A DNA stretch of 38,951 bases from Deltaproteobacteria bacterium (GTDB lineage: Bacteria; Desulfobacterota; Dissulfuribacteria; Dissulfuribacterales; QOAL01): NCBI GenBank assembly GCA_024275145.1, contig JAJRZR010000023.1:1-38951 (forward strand), read 5' to 3'. Both the position numbers and the translations under genes were made by a program. Under the pieces are notes generated by a model that was not told the origin of the DNA, did not search any database, and worked only from the letters and a program-made list of their open reading frames with translations. Of the stretch, positions 28,138 through 37,464 are shown piece after piece; the stretch's first letter is position 1; every line of letters starts with the position of its first letter.

Positions 28138-29616
28138 TTATTTTATACTGATTGCCACGTAGCGGCTGAATTCGCCGTCACGGATCCGGAATAATACACG
28201 TTTGGTCCTTCTCGATATGGCTAAGGCCTTCAGGAATTCCTTCATGTTGTGGACCCTTACCCGGTTGACCTCCTCTATGAGTTCTCCAGGGCGTATGCCT
28301 ACGTTTGCAGCAGGGCTTTCCGGCTCAACCTCTGCCACCAGCACGCCTTGGCCCTCCTTGTAGCCGAATTGCTCAGCAAGCTGGGCGTTGAGATCCTGCA
28401 CGACCAGTCCAAGCTGCCTCAGGATCTCGTGTTTTGCCATGCCAAAGGTCTTGCCCGCTGGCTGTTCACCGATGGTGACCGTTACGTTCCTGTGTTTGCC
28501 CTCTCTCAGTATCTCAAACTGTACCTTGGTGCCAGGGGGAGTAAGCGCGATCTTGTTCCTGAGTTCTCCCACGTCGTTTACCTTGTGGCCGTTGAGCTTC
28601 AGGATGATATCACCTGATTTGAGCCCGGCCTTGTCTGCAGGAGAGCCCTCTGATACCTCTGATATCAAGACACCTTCAGTAGTCTTTAGCCCGAACGATT
28701 TGGCTAGATCCTCATCCATCTGTTGTATGACCACGCCAAGCCAGCCCCTGATGACCTTACCGTGCTTGATCAACTGGTCCTTAACCGCCCTTGCCATATT
28801 GATCGGGATGGCAAAACCTATCCCCATGCTACCCCCGCTCCTTGAGAATATGGCAGTGTTCATGCCGATTGCCTCTCCATGTATGTTTATGAGAGGGCCA
28901 CCGGAGTTGCCAGGGTTTATGGCTGCATCGGTCTGGATAAAGTCTTCATAGTCGTTTATTCCGAGCCTGCTTCTTCCCTTGGCGCTGACAACGCCCACTG
29001 TAACGGTCTGGGTCAGGCCGAAGGGGTTGCCGATGGCTATAACCCATTCGCCCACCTCCATCTTGTCGGAATCACCCATGGGCAATACAGGCAGGTTGTC
29101 TGCGTTTATCTTGATGACCGCCACGTCCGACTGGGGATCAGTGCCTATCACCTTTGCCTTGAACCTCCGGCCATCGGCCAGCTTCACCTTTATGACATCG
29201 GCATTACCCACGACGTGATTGTTGGTGAGTATGTAGCCATCCTTGCTTATTATGAAGCCAGAACCTTGTCCCATTTCTCGGTATTTCCTGGGAGCCCTTG
29301 GCCCTGGGCCGAACTGGGGTCCAAAAAAGTGTTTGAAGAATGGATCGTTGAAGAGGCCAAACGGAACTTCACCACCAAAGGGAGACATGGGCTTTTGTTC
29401 TATGGTCTTTTCCACCTGGACGAATACCACGGCTGGCATGGCCGCCTTGACGATTTCTGCAAAGGCCTTGGCAGTCCTGTCCAGGAGGGCGACGTTTTCA
29501 TCGTAACGCAAGGGCCTGGCAAAACTATTGGCTGTTAACGCCATGAAAACCATAAAAAATACAGCCTGGGTCAATAAAACGCGAAAATGGTCAAATCGCG
29601 GTGTTTTGGAACACAT
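28138..29616 (-). CDS. Periplasmic serine protease/chaperone, HtrA/DegP family
   Basis: Envelope stress protease of 492 residues. The N-terminal export signal (RVLLTQAVFFMVFMALTANSFA) is followed by a Phe/Pro/Gly-rich loop and the trypsin-like domain with His134 (TNNHVVG), Asp164 (PQSDVAVIKI) and Ser238 (NPGNSGGPLI). Two PDZ domains follow (about 290-385 and 400-490), as in DegP/MucD. A strong AGGAGGAGA ribosome site precedes the ATG. A TATAAT-like box (29642-29647, minus) lies in the 66-base gap behind ftsH, so it may have its own promoter. MucD-like by length and layout. Confidence 0.95.
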   Translation of the reverse strand: MCSKTPRFDHFRVLLTQAVFFMVFMALTANSFARPLRYDENVALLDRTAKAFAEIVKAAMPAVVFVQVEKTIEQKPMSPFGGEVPFGLFNDPFFKHFFGPQFGPGPRAPRKYREMGQGSGFIISKDGYILTNNHVVGNADVIKVKLADGRRFKAKVIGTDPQSDVAVIKINADNLPVLPMGDSDKMEVGEWVIAIGNPFGLTQTVTVGVVSAKGRSRLGINDYEDFIQTDAAINPGNSGGPLINIHGEAIGMNTAIFSRSGGSMGIGFAIPINMARAVKDQLIKHGKVIRGWLGVVIQQMDEDLAKSFGLKTTEGVLISEVSEGSPADKAGLKSGDIILKLNGHKVNDVGELRNKIALTPPGTKVQFEILREGKHRNVTVTIGEQPAGKTFGMAKHEILRQLGLVVQDLNAQLAEQFGYKEGQGVLVAEVEPESPAANVGIRPGELIEEVNRVRVHNMKEFLKALAISRRTKRVLFRIRDGEFSRYVAISIK

Positions 29617-29682
29617 TATGTCTCCTCCTTTTATCTGTTTTATTATATGGTGTCGTGTGAATTTCTGACGTGAAGCTGAAGG

Positions 29683-31644
29683 TTATCTATCTTTTACAAG
29701 ATTCCGGAATTCCTCTGCGCTCATGATCTCTTCAACCAGCAGTTTTTCAGCAACCAAATCGAGGGCCTCCCTGTGGGCCTCGATTATCTCCTTTGCCCGC
29801 TGGTATTGTTCGCTCAGTATTCTGCGCACCTCTTTGTCCACCTCGGCTGCAAGCTCAGGGCTCATGGACTCAGGCTGCTCTTGCATGCCCGGAATCTTTA
29901 GATATGGGGAGCGTTCCCTTGCCAGGGCTACCGGCCCGATCTTGTCGCTCATTCCAAAACGCAGGATCATGCTTTTGGCCATTTCGGTGGCGACCTCAAG
30001 GTCATTTTCAGCCCCTGAGCTCAGTTCACCAAGGACCACATCCTCCGCTGCCCTTCCCCCTAGGGAGACGCGGATTTTGTCCAGTAGTTCGCTCTTGGTC
30101 ATCAAGTAACGTTCTTCCTGTGGAAGTTGAAGGGTATAACCAAGGGCGGCTTTGCCCCGCGGTATGATGGAAATTTTTGCCACAGGCGCGGCATTTGGGG
30201 AATGAAATGCTACGAGTGCATGGCCGGATTCATGATAGGCTACGCGTTTGCGCTCGTTTTTCCCAAGCCGCCTGCTCTTTCTTTCAGGCCCGGCGAAGAC
30301 CTTTTCAACCGCCTCCTCCAGGTGATCCTGGGTTATCTGGTCAGCCCCCTTCTTGGCGGCAAGCAGGGCGGCCTCGTTCATGATGTTGGCAAGATCTGCC
30401 CCTGAAAAGCCAGGGGTTCTCAAGGCGATGGACCGCAGATCCACGTCCGGGGCCAGGGGCTTACCCCTGGCATGGACCTTCAATATGGCCTCCCTGCCCT
30501 GGACATCCGGGGCATCGAGAACTACCTGGCGGTCGAATCTGCCAGGCCTCAACAGTGCAGGGTCCAATACCTCGGGGCGGTTGGTGGCAGCGAGCAATAT
30601 TACGCCTATATTCGGCTCGAATCCATCCATCTCCACAAGGAGCTGGTTCAAGGTCTGTTCCCTCTCTTCGTGGCCACCAGAAACCATGCCACCCCTGAAT
30701 TTTCCTATGGCATCGATTTCATCGATAAATATGATACACGGGGCATTTTGCTTCGCCTGGTTGAAGAGGTCCCTCACCCTGGCGGCCCCTACACCCACGA
30801 ACATCTCCACGAATTCCGAGCCGGATATGCTAAAGAAAGGTACCTCTGCTTCGCCTGCAAGTGCCCTTGCCAACAGGGTTTTCCCAGTGCCTGGTGGCCC
30901 CAAGAGCAGAACTCCCTTGGGTATTTTGGCCCCTAATCTTTCAAATTTTTGGGGCTGCTTGAGGAATTCCACCACTTCCTTGAGTTCCTCTTTTGCCTCT
31001 TCACATCCGGCCACGTCATTGAAGCGGACGCCCGTATCCTTTTCCATGGCAACCTTTGCCTTCGACTTGCCTATGGAAAGGAGGCCCGCACCCGGTTGGC
31101 GCATGCCCTTGATCAGAAGGAACCACAGGCCCACCCAGAAAAGGATTGGGATGATGGTGCCCCAGAATATCTCGGAGAACATTCCCTGCTTTTCACCGGA
31201 GTATTCGACCCCCTTGGCATCAAGTTCTTCCACCAGCTTCGGGTCGTTGACCCTCACCGTGTGGAACAGCACGATCTGGTTCCGGTATTCCTTGATCTTC
31301 CTGAGCTTCTTCAGGACATCTTGTAGAGAAGGCTGCCTGGGCTTGTTATAGAAACCCCTGGAGGCCAGGGCCTCTTGTTCCATGCGTTGGAGTTTCTCCC
31401 TGAGACGGCCGATGTCCTTTCGCGGGCCGTTGAACAGGATGCCCTTGATATCCTCCTTTTCGAGCCTGACCTCAATTATCCGTTCCCGGGCAAGCATGTC
31501 CTTGAAATCCGAATAGGAAAGCTCCCTGGTCTGCATATTGATCCATAGCTGGGGCAGGCCGAATATTACAAGGAGGCCCAGAAGCCAATAGAAGGCAGAA
31601 AAGATTATTTTACGCCAGCGCTTGTCCATGAGAGGGTTTTCCAA
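29683..31644 (-). CDS. ftsH: ATP-dependent zinc metalloprotease FtsH with enlarged periplasmic domain
   Basis: Membrane-anchored AAA+ protease for quality control of membrane and short-lived cytosolic proteins. TM1 is at about 12-34 and TM2 at about 157-178. The AAA domain has Walker A GPPGTGKT (249-256), pore loop [12 protein letters not shown], Walker [10 protein letters not shown] and [21 protein letters not shown]. The zinc site is HESGH (471-475), with the third ligand in [14 protein letters not shown]. The periplasmic part is about 120 residues, clearly longer than the roughly 70 in E. coli, with a Lys/Arg-rich insertion near residues 75-125. A start six residues later (MDKRW) is possible. 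Confidence 0.96.
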   Translation of the reverse strand: MENPLMDKRWRKIIFSAFYWLLGLLVIFGLPQLWINMQTRELSYSDFKDMLARERIIEVRLEKEDIKGILFNGPRKDIGRLREKLQRMEQEALASRGFYNKPRQPSLQDVLKKLRKIKEYRNQIVLFHTVRVNDPKLVEELDAKGVEYSGEKQGMFSEIFWGTIIPILFWVGLWFLLIKGMRQPGAGLLSIGKSKAKVAMEKDTGVRFNDVAGCEEAKEELKEVVEFLKQPQKFERLGAKIPKGVLLLGPPGTGKTLLARALAGEAEVPFFSISGSEFVEMFVGVGAARVRDLFNQAKQNAPCIIFIDEIDAIGKFRGGMVSGGHEEREQTLNQLLVEMDGFEPNIGVILLAATNRPEVLDPALLRPGRFDRQVVLDAPDVQGREAILKVHARGKPLAPDVDLRSIALRTPGFSGADLANIMNEAALLAAKKGADQITQDHLEEAVEKVFAGPERKSRRLGKNERKRVAYHESGHALVAFHSPNAAPVAKISIIPRGKAALGYTLQLPQEERYLMTKSELLDKIRVSLGGRAAEDVVLGELSSGAENDLEVATEMAKSMILRFGMSDKIGPVALARERSPYLKIPGMQEQPESMSPELAAEVDKEVRRILSEQYQRAKEIIEAHREALDLVAEKLLVEEIMSAEEFRNLVKDR

Positions 31645-31686
31645 GGAATTTTTCCCCGTGCCCTGCCGAGGCAGGATGCTAAGGTT

Positions 31687-31721
31687 AAAAGGGGCTGCAC
31701 CACGAATGGGGCGCCCCTTTG
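31687..31721 (-). terminator. Probable Rho-independent terminator/attenuator behind the foldase gene
   Basis: AAAGGGGC (31688-31695) pairs with GCCCCTTT (31713-31720), an 8-bp stem. Read on the minus strand the stem ends in GCCCCTTTTAACCTT, a short T-run. It begins 12 bases after the foldase stop and lies 40 bases before ftsH, so it probably reduces read-through into ftsH. Confidence 0.5.
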
Positions 31722-31732
31722 ATCGTTTTCAA

Positions 31733-32674
31733 TCAAGGATGTCCCGGCATCCCCATGGAACCGTGATGTGAATTTTCAATCTCCTTGGTGAGTGCCTCTT
31801 TGTTGATGACGACCTTGTACTTGGCCCTAAGCCTCTTCATGAGTTCATCATTGTATTGTTTTTCCTTTTTCCTCATCAGTTCTTGACGGATTTGGGCCTC
31901 TACGGCAGCCAATTTTTTCTGGGACGCCGGCCTCTTTTCCTGGACCTGTATGATATGGTATCCAAAGGTTGTCTTTACGGGGTTACTGATCTCCCCTGGC
32001 TTGAGCGAAAAGGCTGCCTTTTCGAATTCCGGTACCATCCTTCCCTTTGGAAAGAACCCGAGTTCTCCGCCCTTGTTTTTGGAGCCTGGATCATCAGAAT
32101 ATTTTTTGGCAAGCTCAGAGAAATCTGCACCCTTTTCCAGGCGGCTTCGTATATCCTCAGCCTTCTTCCTTGCCGCTTCCCATGTCTTCTGGTCTGCCCC
32201 GGAAGGAACCTTGATAAGTATATGCCGGGCCTTTACCGACTCCGGTTCCTTGAAATCGGCCTTGTGTGCCTCATAGTATTTCTTCGCCTCGGCATCGGTT
32301 ACCTTGGCATTGGCGCCGGTGTCCCTGCGCATGTATTCCTGGGCGAGGACGGCATTGGTTATGTCTTCGATACGTTTCTGGACATCTGCCTTTTTATCCA
32401 GGCCCTTTGCCCTGGCCTCCTGGGCAAGAAGGGTGATCTGAACCCACCGGTCCAGGAGTTGCTCCTTGAGGCTGGGGTTGCGCATCAGGGCCATTTGAAG
32501 CTGTGGGGGAAGGGATTTTATCTGATCGTTGAAGTCCTTTACCGTGAGCTTATATTTGCCCACCTGGGCCAGAACCGTATCATTTTTAGGGGCCGCCGAT
32601 ACGCAGGTTGCGCATACGGCAAGGCATACAGCCGTAAGAGCTGCCAGGATAGTCCTCGGAAAATACGTCTTCAT
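31733..32674 (-). CDS. Periplasmic peptidyl-prolyl cis-trans isomerase (parvulin/SurA-PrsA type foldase)
   Basis: Exported folding helper of 313 residues. Its signal peptide (TILAALTAVCLAVCATCVSA) ends near residue 28. The SurA-like N-terminal chaperone helices include LKEQLLDRWVQITLLAQEA. The parvulin domain (about 145-240) has VKARHILIKVP, GADFSELAKKYSDDPGSKNKGGELGFFPKGRMVPEFE and GYHIIQV. The tail is His/Gly/Met-rich (HHGSMGMPGHP), possibly metal-binding. The frame begins with TTG at 32677, but the ATG at 32674 with GGAG six bases away is preferred. It forms a protein-quality group with ftsH and htrA. Confidence 0.94.
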   Translation of the reverse strand: MKTYFPRTILAALTAVCLAVCATCVSAAPKNDTVLAQVGKYKLTVKDFNDQIKSLPPQLQMALMRNPSLKEQLLDRWVQITLLAQEARAKGLDKKADVQKRIEDITNAVLAQEYMRRDTGANAKVTDAEAKKYYEAHKADFKEPESVKARHILIKVPSGADQKTWEAARKKAEDIRSRLEKGADFSELAKKYSDDPGSKNKGGELGFFPKGRMVPEFEKAAFSLKPGEISNPVKTTFGYHIIQVQEKRPASQKKLAAVEAQIRQELMRKKEKQYNDELMKRLRAKYKVVINKEALTKEIENSHHGSMGMPGHP

Positions 32675-33000
32675 CAATGTCTCCTTTTTGTTTTGTTGTT
32701 TTAGTAAAGATCTTTTCGAGAGTTTTTATGTTTGGAAAAGCAGGGTAATGCCTTGGTCCTATCCATGGAAAAGGTTGTTGGTTATGTTTTGTAAGGTACT
32801 TGAAATATGAAAAATATGAATACGTTCCACGCCCAATCTATTCCACCTAGCATCGTATATACCCGGGTACGGATCGGGGGTAAAGAAGAAACGACATCCT
32901 GCAGCCAGATATGGCCCGATGGCTAAGTGCATAGGAGGGTGGTTATCATCGATAATTACTGTTCCTGGCAGCCTGCCTTTGTTCGGACATGCCCTTGATC
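32675..33000. other. Intergenic region upstream of the foldase gene
   Basis: This 326-base gap has no coding sequence I can support. It includes the foldase ribosome site (GGAGA near 32681) and should contain its promoter on the minus strand, in the AT-rich stretch 32690-32830. I see no repeat copy, tRNA or riboswitch. Confidence 0.4.
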
Positions 33001-33804
33001 TTACCTAATAACGGCCTTTGTAGGATAATATCCTGGCAGCACCGTGGTGTTTGGTGCGATCAACGACCCGATTCCAACAATTGTCCCTGGATTGGTAACG
33101 GAGTTGCAACCGGTCAGGGTATTGTTTCCAAGGATTGCCCCGATTTTCCTGCGACCTGTATCCACTACCCGGCCTTGGATCTTGATCATCACGTTGCCTG
33201 GTGCGAAACGCAGGTTGGCAAGCTTGGTGCCTGCCCCCAGGTTTACGCCCTGCCCAAGTATGCTGTCGCCTATGTAGGCAAAGTGGCCAGCCTTTGCACC
33301 ATCGAGCAATATGGAATGTTTTACCTCTGTCGCATGGCCTACCACGGTATTCTTTCCTATGAGGCAGTCACCCCGAAGGTAAGCGCCATGGCGGATCTCG
33401 GCATGGTCGCCGATTATTGCCGGCCCCCTTATCATGGCCCCCGCCTCTACGAGGACCCCCTGGCCTATCTGGATCCTTTCATCCAACAAAACAGCGCCGG
33501 CACATATGAGAGATGCGTTCGGAACAGGCTCCCCCTCTAGCCAGACCTTCATCTTGCCATTGGTGGAATCATCACATACGACCTCGAAGCCTTCGGTGGT
33601 CCATCCCCCTGGTAGCAGTACGAGATGACAGGGAAGGGGAACCCCAAGCTCGCACTGACCTTGAAGGTTAGGGCGGACCTTTGTCCTTATAAAATCCTTG
33701 AGCCTGTCAAGGGCGGTCCATACCGGGGCATCTTCAAGGAAGAGTCCGGGATAGGTGCCCAGGATACCGGGGAAAAATTCCTCAGGATAGCAGTCAAAGG
33801 GCAT
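33001..33804 (-). CDS. GlmU-like left-handed beta-helix (hexapeptide) protein without uridylyltransferase domain
   Basis: Protein of 267 residues. The first 90 residues are not recognised. From about residue 95 onwards it shows hexapeptide repeats of a left-handed parallel beta-helix (for example IQIGQGVLVEAGAMIRGPAIIGDHAEIRHGA). The segment HATEVKHSILLDGAKAGHFAYIGDSILGQGVNLGAGT closely resembles the acetyltransferase part of GlmU, including the equivalent catalytic His (His174, KAGH). There is no N-terminal GlmU pyrophosphorylase signature. It could be an acyltransferase or nucleotidyl-sugar-type enzyme. AGGAGA precedes the ATG. Function is inferred only at family level. Confidence 0.8.
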   Translation of the reverse strand: MPFDCYPEEFFPGILGTYPGLFLEDAPVWTALDRLKDFIRTKVRPNLQGQCELGVPLPCHLVLLPGGWTTEGFEVVCDDSTNGKMKVWLEGEPVPNASLICAGAVLLDERIQIGQGVLVEAGAMIRGPAIIGDHAEIRHGAYLRGDCLIGKNTVVGHATEVKHSILLDGAKAGHFAYIGDSILGQGVNLGAGTKLANLRFAPGNVMIKIQGRVVDTGRRKIGAILGNNTLTGCNSVTNPGTIVGIGSLIAPNTTVLPGYYPTKAVIR

Positions 33805-33863
33805 GTGTGAATCTCCTGCCTAGCTCTGGTATATGAAGATGTGATACCCAACAAATGCTGGCG

Positions 33864-34163
33864 CTATCCAGCCTTTGCTTCATCCCGGATGAGCCTCACG
33901 GCTATGTCGAAGTCATACAGGTGGATAGGTGGCTTCCCTCTTCTCTTTTCTTTTTTGTAAAGCTCAACAGCCTGTTGAATTGCCGACCAAGGCACCCATC
34001 CATGTTCCTCCCACAGGCCAGGATCATCTGCATTCCATAGCCTGAATTCCAGCTCGTCCTTGTTGGGCCGGACATACATCCTAAGACTTTTATTCTCTAA
34101 TAAAGGGTAATAGTACAGGCCCCGTTCGTCTTTCACCTCTACGCTCCTGGCAAAAATATCCAT
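33864..34163 (-). CDS. Hypothetical protein, 99 residues
   Basis: I do not recognise this protein. It is soluble, charged and rich in aromatic residues: YYYPLLENKSLRMYV, then FRLWNADDPGLWEEHGWVPWSAIQQA, and a C-terminal helix AVRLIRDEAKAG. There is no signal or membrane segment. Codon phase looks protein-like and no larger gene overlaps it. It follows 583 bases of non-coding, repeat-bearing DNA and precedes the beta-helix protein by 59 bases on the same strand, so co-transcription is possible. No strong ribosome site is visible. Confidence 0.6.
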   Translation of the reverse strand: MDIFARSVEVKDERGLYYYPLLENKSLRMYVRPNKDELEFRLWNADDPGLWEEHGWVPWSAIQQAVELYKKEKRRGKPPIHLYDFDIAVRLIRDEAKAG

Positions 34164-34746
34164 CCGTTTTGGACTAAGCTAACCTCTTGCAACTCCATGG
34201 TCAATATCCCGAGATCCCTGGAAGGCAACTATTTTATTCTGGAGCGATGCATCTGTTGCTTTCAAGACTCTCATGTATCAAATAGATGATGGCGGAACAC
34301 CTGCAATATTTAACCCAAATTATGCACTCCAAATGCTGAATAAATAGGATTGTGTTAAAATTACAAGATCTCATAAGCAAATCAGCATTCTCTTCGGTTC
34401 ACCCAAAAGGTGCATCAACTTCTCAACGAAATCATCCAGCATTTGAAGCCGCAAGGGGCTCGCAATTTTACCGAATTTGCTGCGTTGTCGGTTATTTGAA
34501 ATACACAAGTACGTCTGCATGTCCTCCGCCTTGCATCTTCGGCAGAATTGCGAGCTGCATAATCCGGGGTCTAGGCATTCAGGGAAAGAAGGGTTCGCGG
34601 CATGTCTCTGGGACGGGGGTGCCATAGGGCCGTTTCCTGGCACTGGTCTTTTACCGATCACCGGTGATGACAAAACAGCGTGGGCGGCGGTGCTAATGGC
34701 ATTGGGCAACGCTGCCTGCCTTGAATTGCATCTCCAAGTTGTGCTC
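34164..34746. other. Repeat-rich intergenic region at the border of the defence island
   Basis: This 583-base gap separates the housekeeping region from the helicase gene. It is largely taken up by repeat copy D (34312-34569). Outside the repeat I note a perfect 12-bp palindrome ATCACCGGTGAT at 34657-34668 and no convincing gene. The longest frame (34371-34709, minus) translates the repeat itself and is rejected. Confidence 0.5.
34312..34569 (-). repeat. Copy D (near-complete) of MITE-like repeat
   Basis: Longest copy, about 258 bases. The left end is AACCCAAATTATGCACTCC and the right end GCGAGCTGCATAATCCGGGG, giving imperfect terminal inverted repeats. Its reverse complement aligns with window bases 1-205 over the whole overlap, including a 24-nt exact block (+ strand 34438-34461), and its right part aligns with copy C. 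No open frame is shared by the copies. It sits at the left border of the methylase/helicase locus. Confidence 0.72.
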
Positions 34747-37443
34747 TTACCAAGGTCTGGAAAGCCTTTCCTCCACGGCCCTTCTTGAAACCACCCTTTC
34801 CCAAAGTTCCCAGCGGTTCATGTCCGGGTCGATATCCTCTTCATAGCGGATGGAAAATTCGTCCCTGGCCCTGGCCCTCAGGTGAATATACTTGTCCATC
34901 ATCTCCTCGAGCCTCTCTATGTCTTCAATCCAGTCGTCTTCAATGGTGTCCGGCAGGCTTCCGAAGATGTCATAGCGGTCTTTCATCCTCTTTGAAAGGA
35001 CCCTATATATCTTTTCATCCTGGGTATCCTTGTAAACCAGGTTCAGCATGTCCACGTTCCGGCGTATCTGTCCGATCCTTTTGATCCTGCCAAGCCTCTG
35101 CTCAAGGCGTGATGGATTCCACGGAAGGTCTATGTTTATGAGGGTGCCGAGGGTCTGGAGGTTTAGGCCCTCTGATGCGGCATCAGTGGCTACAACCAGC
35201 CTGATCTCACGCTCCCTTATGGCAGTCTTGATCTCCTCCCTTTCAACGCCCGTAAAGGTCTCGCCCCTGAATATCCCGCTTCGGCCGCTTCCGCCGTAAA
35301 CCGCCACCAGTTCGCTGTCAAATTTCTTTGAAAGCTCCCCTGCTATCCAGAAAACCGTATCATAATACTGGCTGAAGATTATGGAGCCGTGCCCAAGCCA
35401 TGTCCTGCCCTCTGAAGTGAAATCCCTCAAGAAAAAGACCACGGCTGCAAGTTTTGGGTCATGGGCCTCGGGCCTTGAAAGCTCATGCCTTATGATCTCA
35501 AGCTGTTCGGCCTCATCTAGAGTCAGGGAAGAGACGGCCTCTGTCAGGAGCTCTTCTGCCTCTTCATCATCGAGCACCTTTCTTTCAAGCATCCTTTCCG
35601 CAGTGGCCCTTCCTGCTGCAAAGCTTGAACATATCCTCTGAAGCAGCAGGGTCTTCATGAACCCTCCAGCCCTGGTCCTCTTCCTGAGGAGTTTGGTGAA
35701 TCTTTCAGCGGCCCTGTAGGCAAGGTCAAAGGGGTGATTTGTAAGAAGCCCCAGGCCATCAAAGTTTGCGCCGGAGTACAGGGATGGACCTGCATCGAGG
35801 CGAGGATGGATATCCACCCCGATCTTTGGAAGGAGCCCCTGGTCTTCAAGGGTCTTTCTCCTCCTCAGAACCGTGTGCCTTATGACCGGATTGTGTCTTT
35901 TGAAAAAGCCAGGCTCAAGGGCATCCATGAGGGCCAGCCTGCTTGCCGCATCAAGTGAGCCAAAGCCTGTGGAGCACTGAAATCTTTTTTCAGGGACCTC
36001 GATATTCAGGCGAAGCCTTGCAAAGAGGCTCGACTCATTTCCTGGCGGAAGCGGGTCGCGAAGCCACTCCCAGGCCTCTTTTTCATCGTCCGGATACCTG
36101 CTCCCCTTTACTATCTCCACGGCCTCCTGCCATTTTCTCCATATCCCGTAACGGCCCAGGACAAAATCAGCCCCTTCGTTCAATATACTCAGAAGATCCC
36201 ACAACTCATACACATGGGTCTGGATGGGAGTGGCAGTGCCAAGGAGCACGTGGCGGCTAAGGGGGGCGATCTTCAGCATGAAATCAAGAAGGTTGTTCGG
36301 CTCTTCGTCCTGCCTGCCAAGCCCGCCCTTTCGCCTTGCCCTGTGGGCCTCATCAAGTATCACCGTCCCGTATTTTCTTGTGAGAAGCGCCTCTTTTTCC
36401 GCAGCCCCGTGAAAGATGAGCCCGGTTGATACGATGGCTATCTGGAAAGGGGCCCTTTTTATGTCTTCTGCCCCGCTGGTCCTTATGACATGCCCGTTAT
36501 GGTCAACCCATTCCTTTTTCCGGGAAGACCAGACGGCGCTTGGGATGCCGAGGCGGTCTTTGAGCTCCACCTGCCACTGCCACGTCAGGGTGGCGGGACA
36601 GAGGATGAGAACCGGCCCGTCGTCAAGCAGGCACGAGATCATGGCGCTTGCCGCAAGTGACAGGGTCTTTCCAACACCCACCTCGTCTGCCAGAAGGAGC
36701 CTCACCTTGCCGTAGGTTTCCCTGTGTCTCAAAAAGATGGTGACAAAGGAGCGTTGCCAGGGCTGGAGTTCTTCTCCTCCCCTGTAGATGGGGCTTTCTG
36801 CAAGGGAGGCAGGGGGAACCTCCTCTGGAGAAAGCCCTTCGAACCTTATCTCTGTGCGCCTTGAGATCCGGCCTATTTCTTCAACTATTGCATCCGGAAG
36901 GGGATAGGCCCCTTCCCAAAGGGCTGAAAACTCCTCCTCCAGCCACTCTACGCCATCTGGTGATTCGTCCTCCCAGATAAGCTCATAGTTTTCTGAAAAC
37001 GCCTCCCTGGTCTCATTGGCAGAGCCGAGAAACGCTGCCTTCCTTCCGTCCCCAAGCTCAATAATCCCGGCCTTTCCGTGGATGAAGACCTTTTGCCTTG
37101 GCACCACCCTTATCTCCACGTTGCCGACACGTAATAGCTCATAGAGCCTCTTGTAACGCTTGCGGCAAAGAAGGGCCTCGATTTCAGGGGAGATGTCCCT
37201 GTTGAAGCGCTCCTTGAGTGCCACCTGCCTTGCATGCCTTGAGACGGCCATGTCTGAAATGTCGAGATCACTGTTGCAGACCACCTGCACCCGGGGAATC
37301 CGGGCGATTTCCTCTCCAACAAGCTCAAATATGGAGCTTCTGAAATAGCCTGCTATTCGTTTGTAACAGCGGGCGTTTTTTAGCCTTTTGGCAAGAAATG
37401 CCTCTTTAAGCCCCTGTCTTCTGGAGGAGAAGCGGTTTATCAT
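34747..37443 (-). CDS. Phospholipase-D-like nuclease / SNF2-type helicase fusion
   Basis: Cytoplasmic nucleic-acid enzyme of 898 residues. The N-terminal PLD-like domain (about 1-160) contains one HKD half-site: His122-x-Lys124 (IHGKAG) and GSANETREAF (140-149). The SNF2/superfamily 2 motor follows, with Walker A DEVGVGKT (253-260), LCPATLTWQW, DEAH (364-367), GTATPIQ (402-408), then IIFSQYYDT, VVATDAASEGLNLQ and QRLGRIKRIGQ. Such fusions occur in restriction-like defence loci with DUF1156 methylases. All motifs look intact. It is the last gene in a minus-strand run after the methylase and the MNT/HEPN pair. RapA-type helicases are relatives but lack the PLD domain. Confidence 0.93.
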   Translation of the reverse strand: MINRFSSRRQGLKEAFLAKRLKNARCYKRIAGYFRSSIFELVGEEIARIPRVQVVCNSDLDISDMAVSRHARQVALKERFNRDISPEIEALLCRKRYKRLYELLRVGNVEIRVVPRQKVFIHGKAGIIELGDGRKAAFLGSANETREAFSENYELIWEDESPDGVEWLEEEFSALWEGAYPLPDAIVEEIGRISRRTEIRFEGLSPEEVPPASLAESPIYRGGEELQPWQRSFVTIFLRHRETYGKVRLLLADEVGVGKTLSLAASAMISCLLDDGPVLILCPATLTWQWQVELKDRLGIPSAVWSSRKKEWVDHNGHVIRTSGAEDIKRAPFQIAIVSTGLIFHGAAEKEALLTRKYGTVILDEAHRARRKGGLGRQDEEPNNLLDFMLKIAPLSRHVLLGTATPIQTHVYELWDLLSILNEGADFVLGRYGIWRKWQEAVEIVKGSRYPDDEKEAWEWLRDPLPPGNESSLFARLRLNIEVPEKRFQCSTGFGSLDAASRLALMDALEPGFFKRHNPVIRHTVLRRRKTLEDQGLLPKIGVDIHPRLDAGPSLYSGANFDGLGLLTNHPFDLAYRAAERFTKLLRKRTRAGGFMKTLLLQRICSSFAAGRATAERMLERKVLDDEEAEELLTEAVSSLTLDEAEQLEIIRHELSRPEAHDPKLAAVVFFLRDFTSEGRTWLGHGSIIFSQYYDTVFWIAGELSKKFDSELVAVYGGSGRSGIFRGETFTGVEREEIKTAIREREIRLVVATDAASEGLNLQTLGTLINIDLPWNPSRLEQRLGRIKRIGQIRRNVDMLNLVYKDTQDEKIYRVLSKRMKDRYDIFGSLPDTIEDDWIEDIERLEEMMDKYIHLRARARDEFSIRYEEDIDPDMNRWELWERVVSRRAVEERLSRPW

Positions 37444-37464
37444 GCCCTTGTCTATACCGCCTCC

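Noticed and set aside
30353-31351. 332-residue plus-strand frame opposite ftsH
   Set aside because: Ser/Pro-rich mirror frame of a conserved AAA+ protease, with no family features.
31856-32704. 282-residue plus-strand frame opposite the foldase gene
   Set aside because: It is antisense to a protein with signal peptide and parvulin motifs; its hydrophobic look is a by-product of Lys/Glu-rich sense codons.
34371-34709. 112-residue minus-strand frame in the intergenic region
   Set aside because: Most of it translates repeat copy D; the frame is not kept in copy A.
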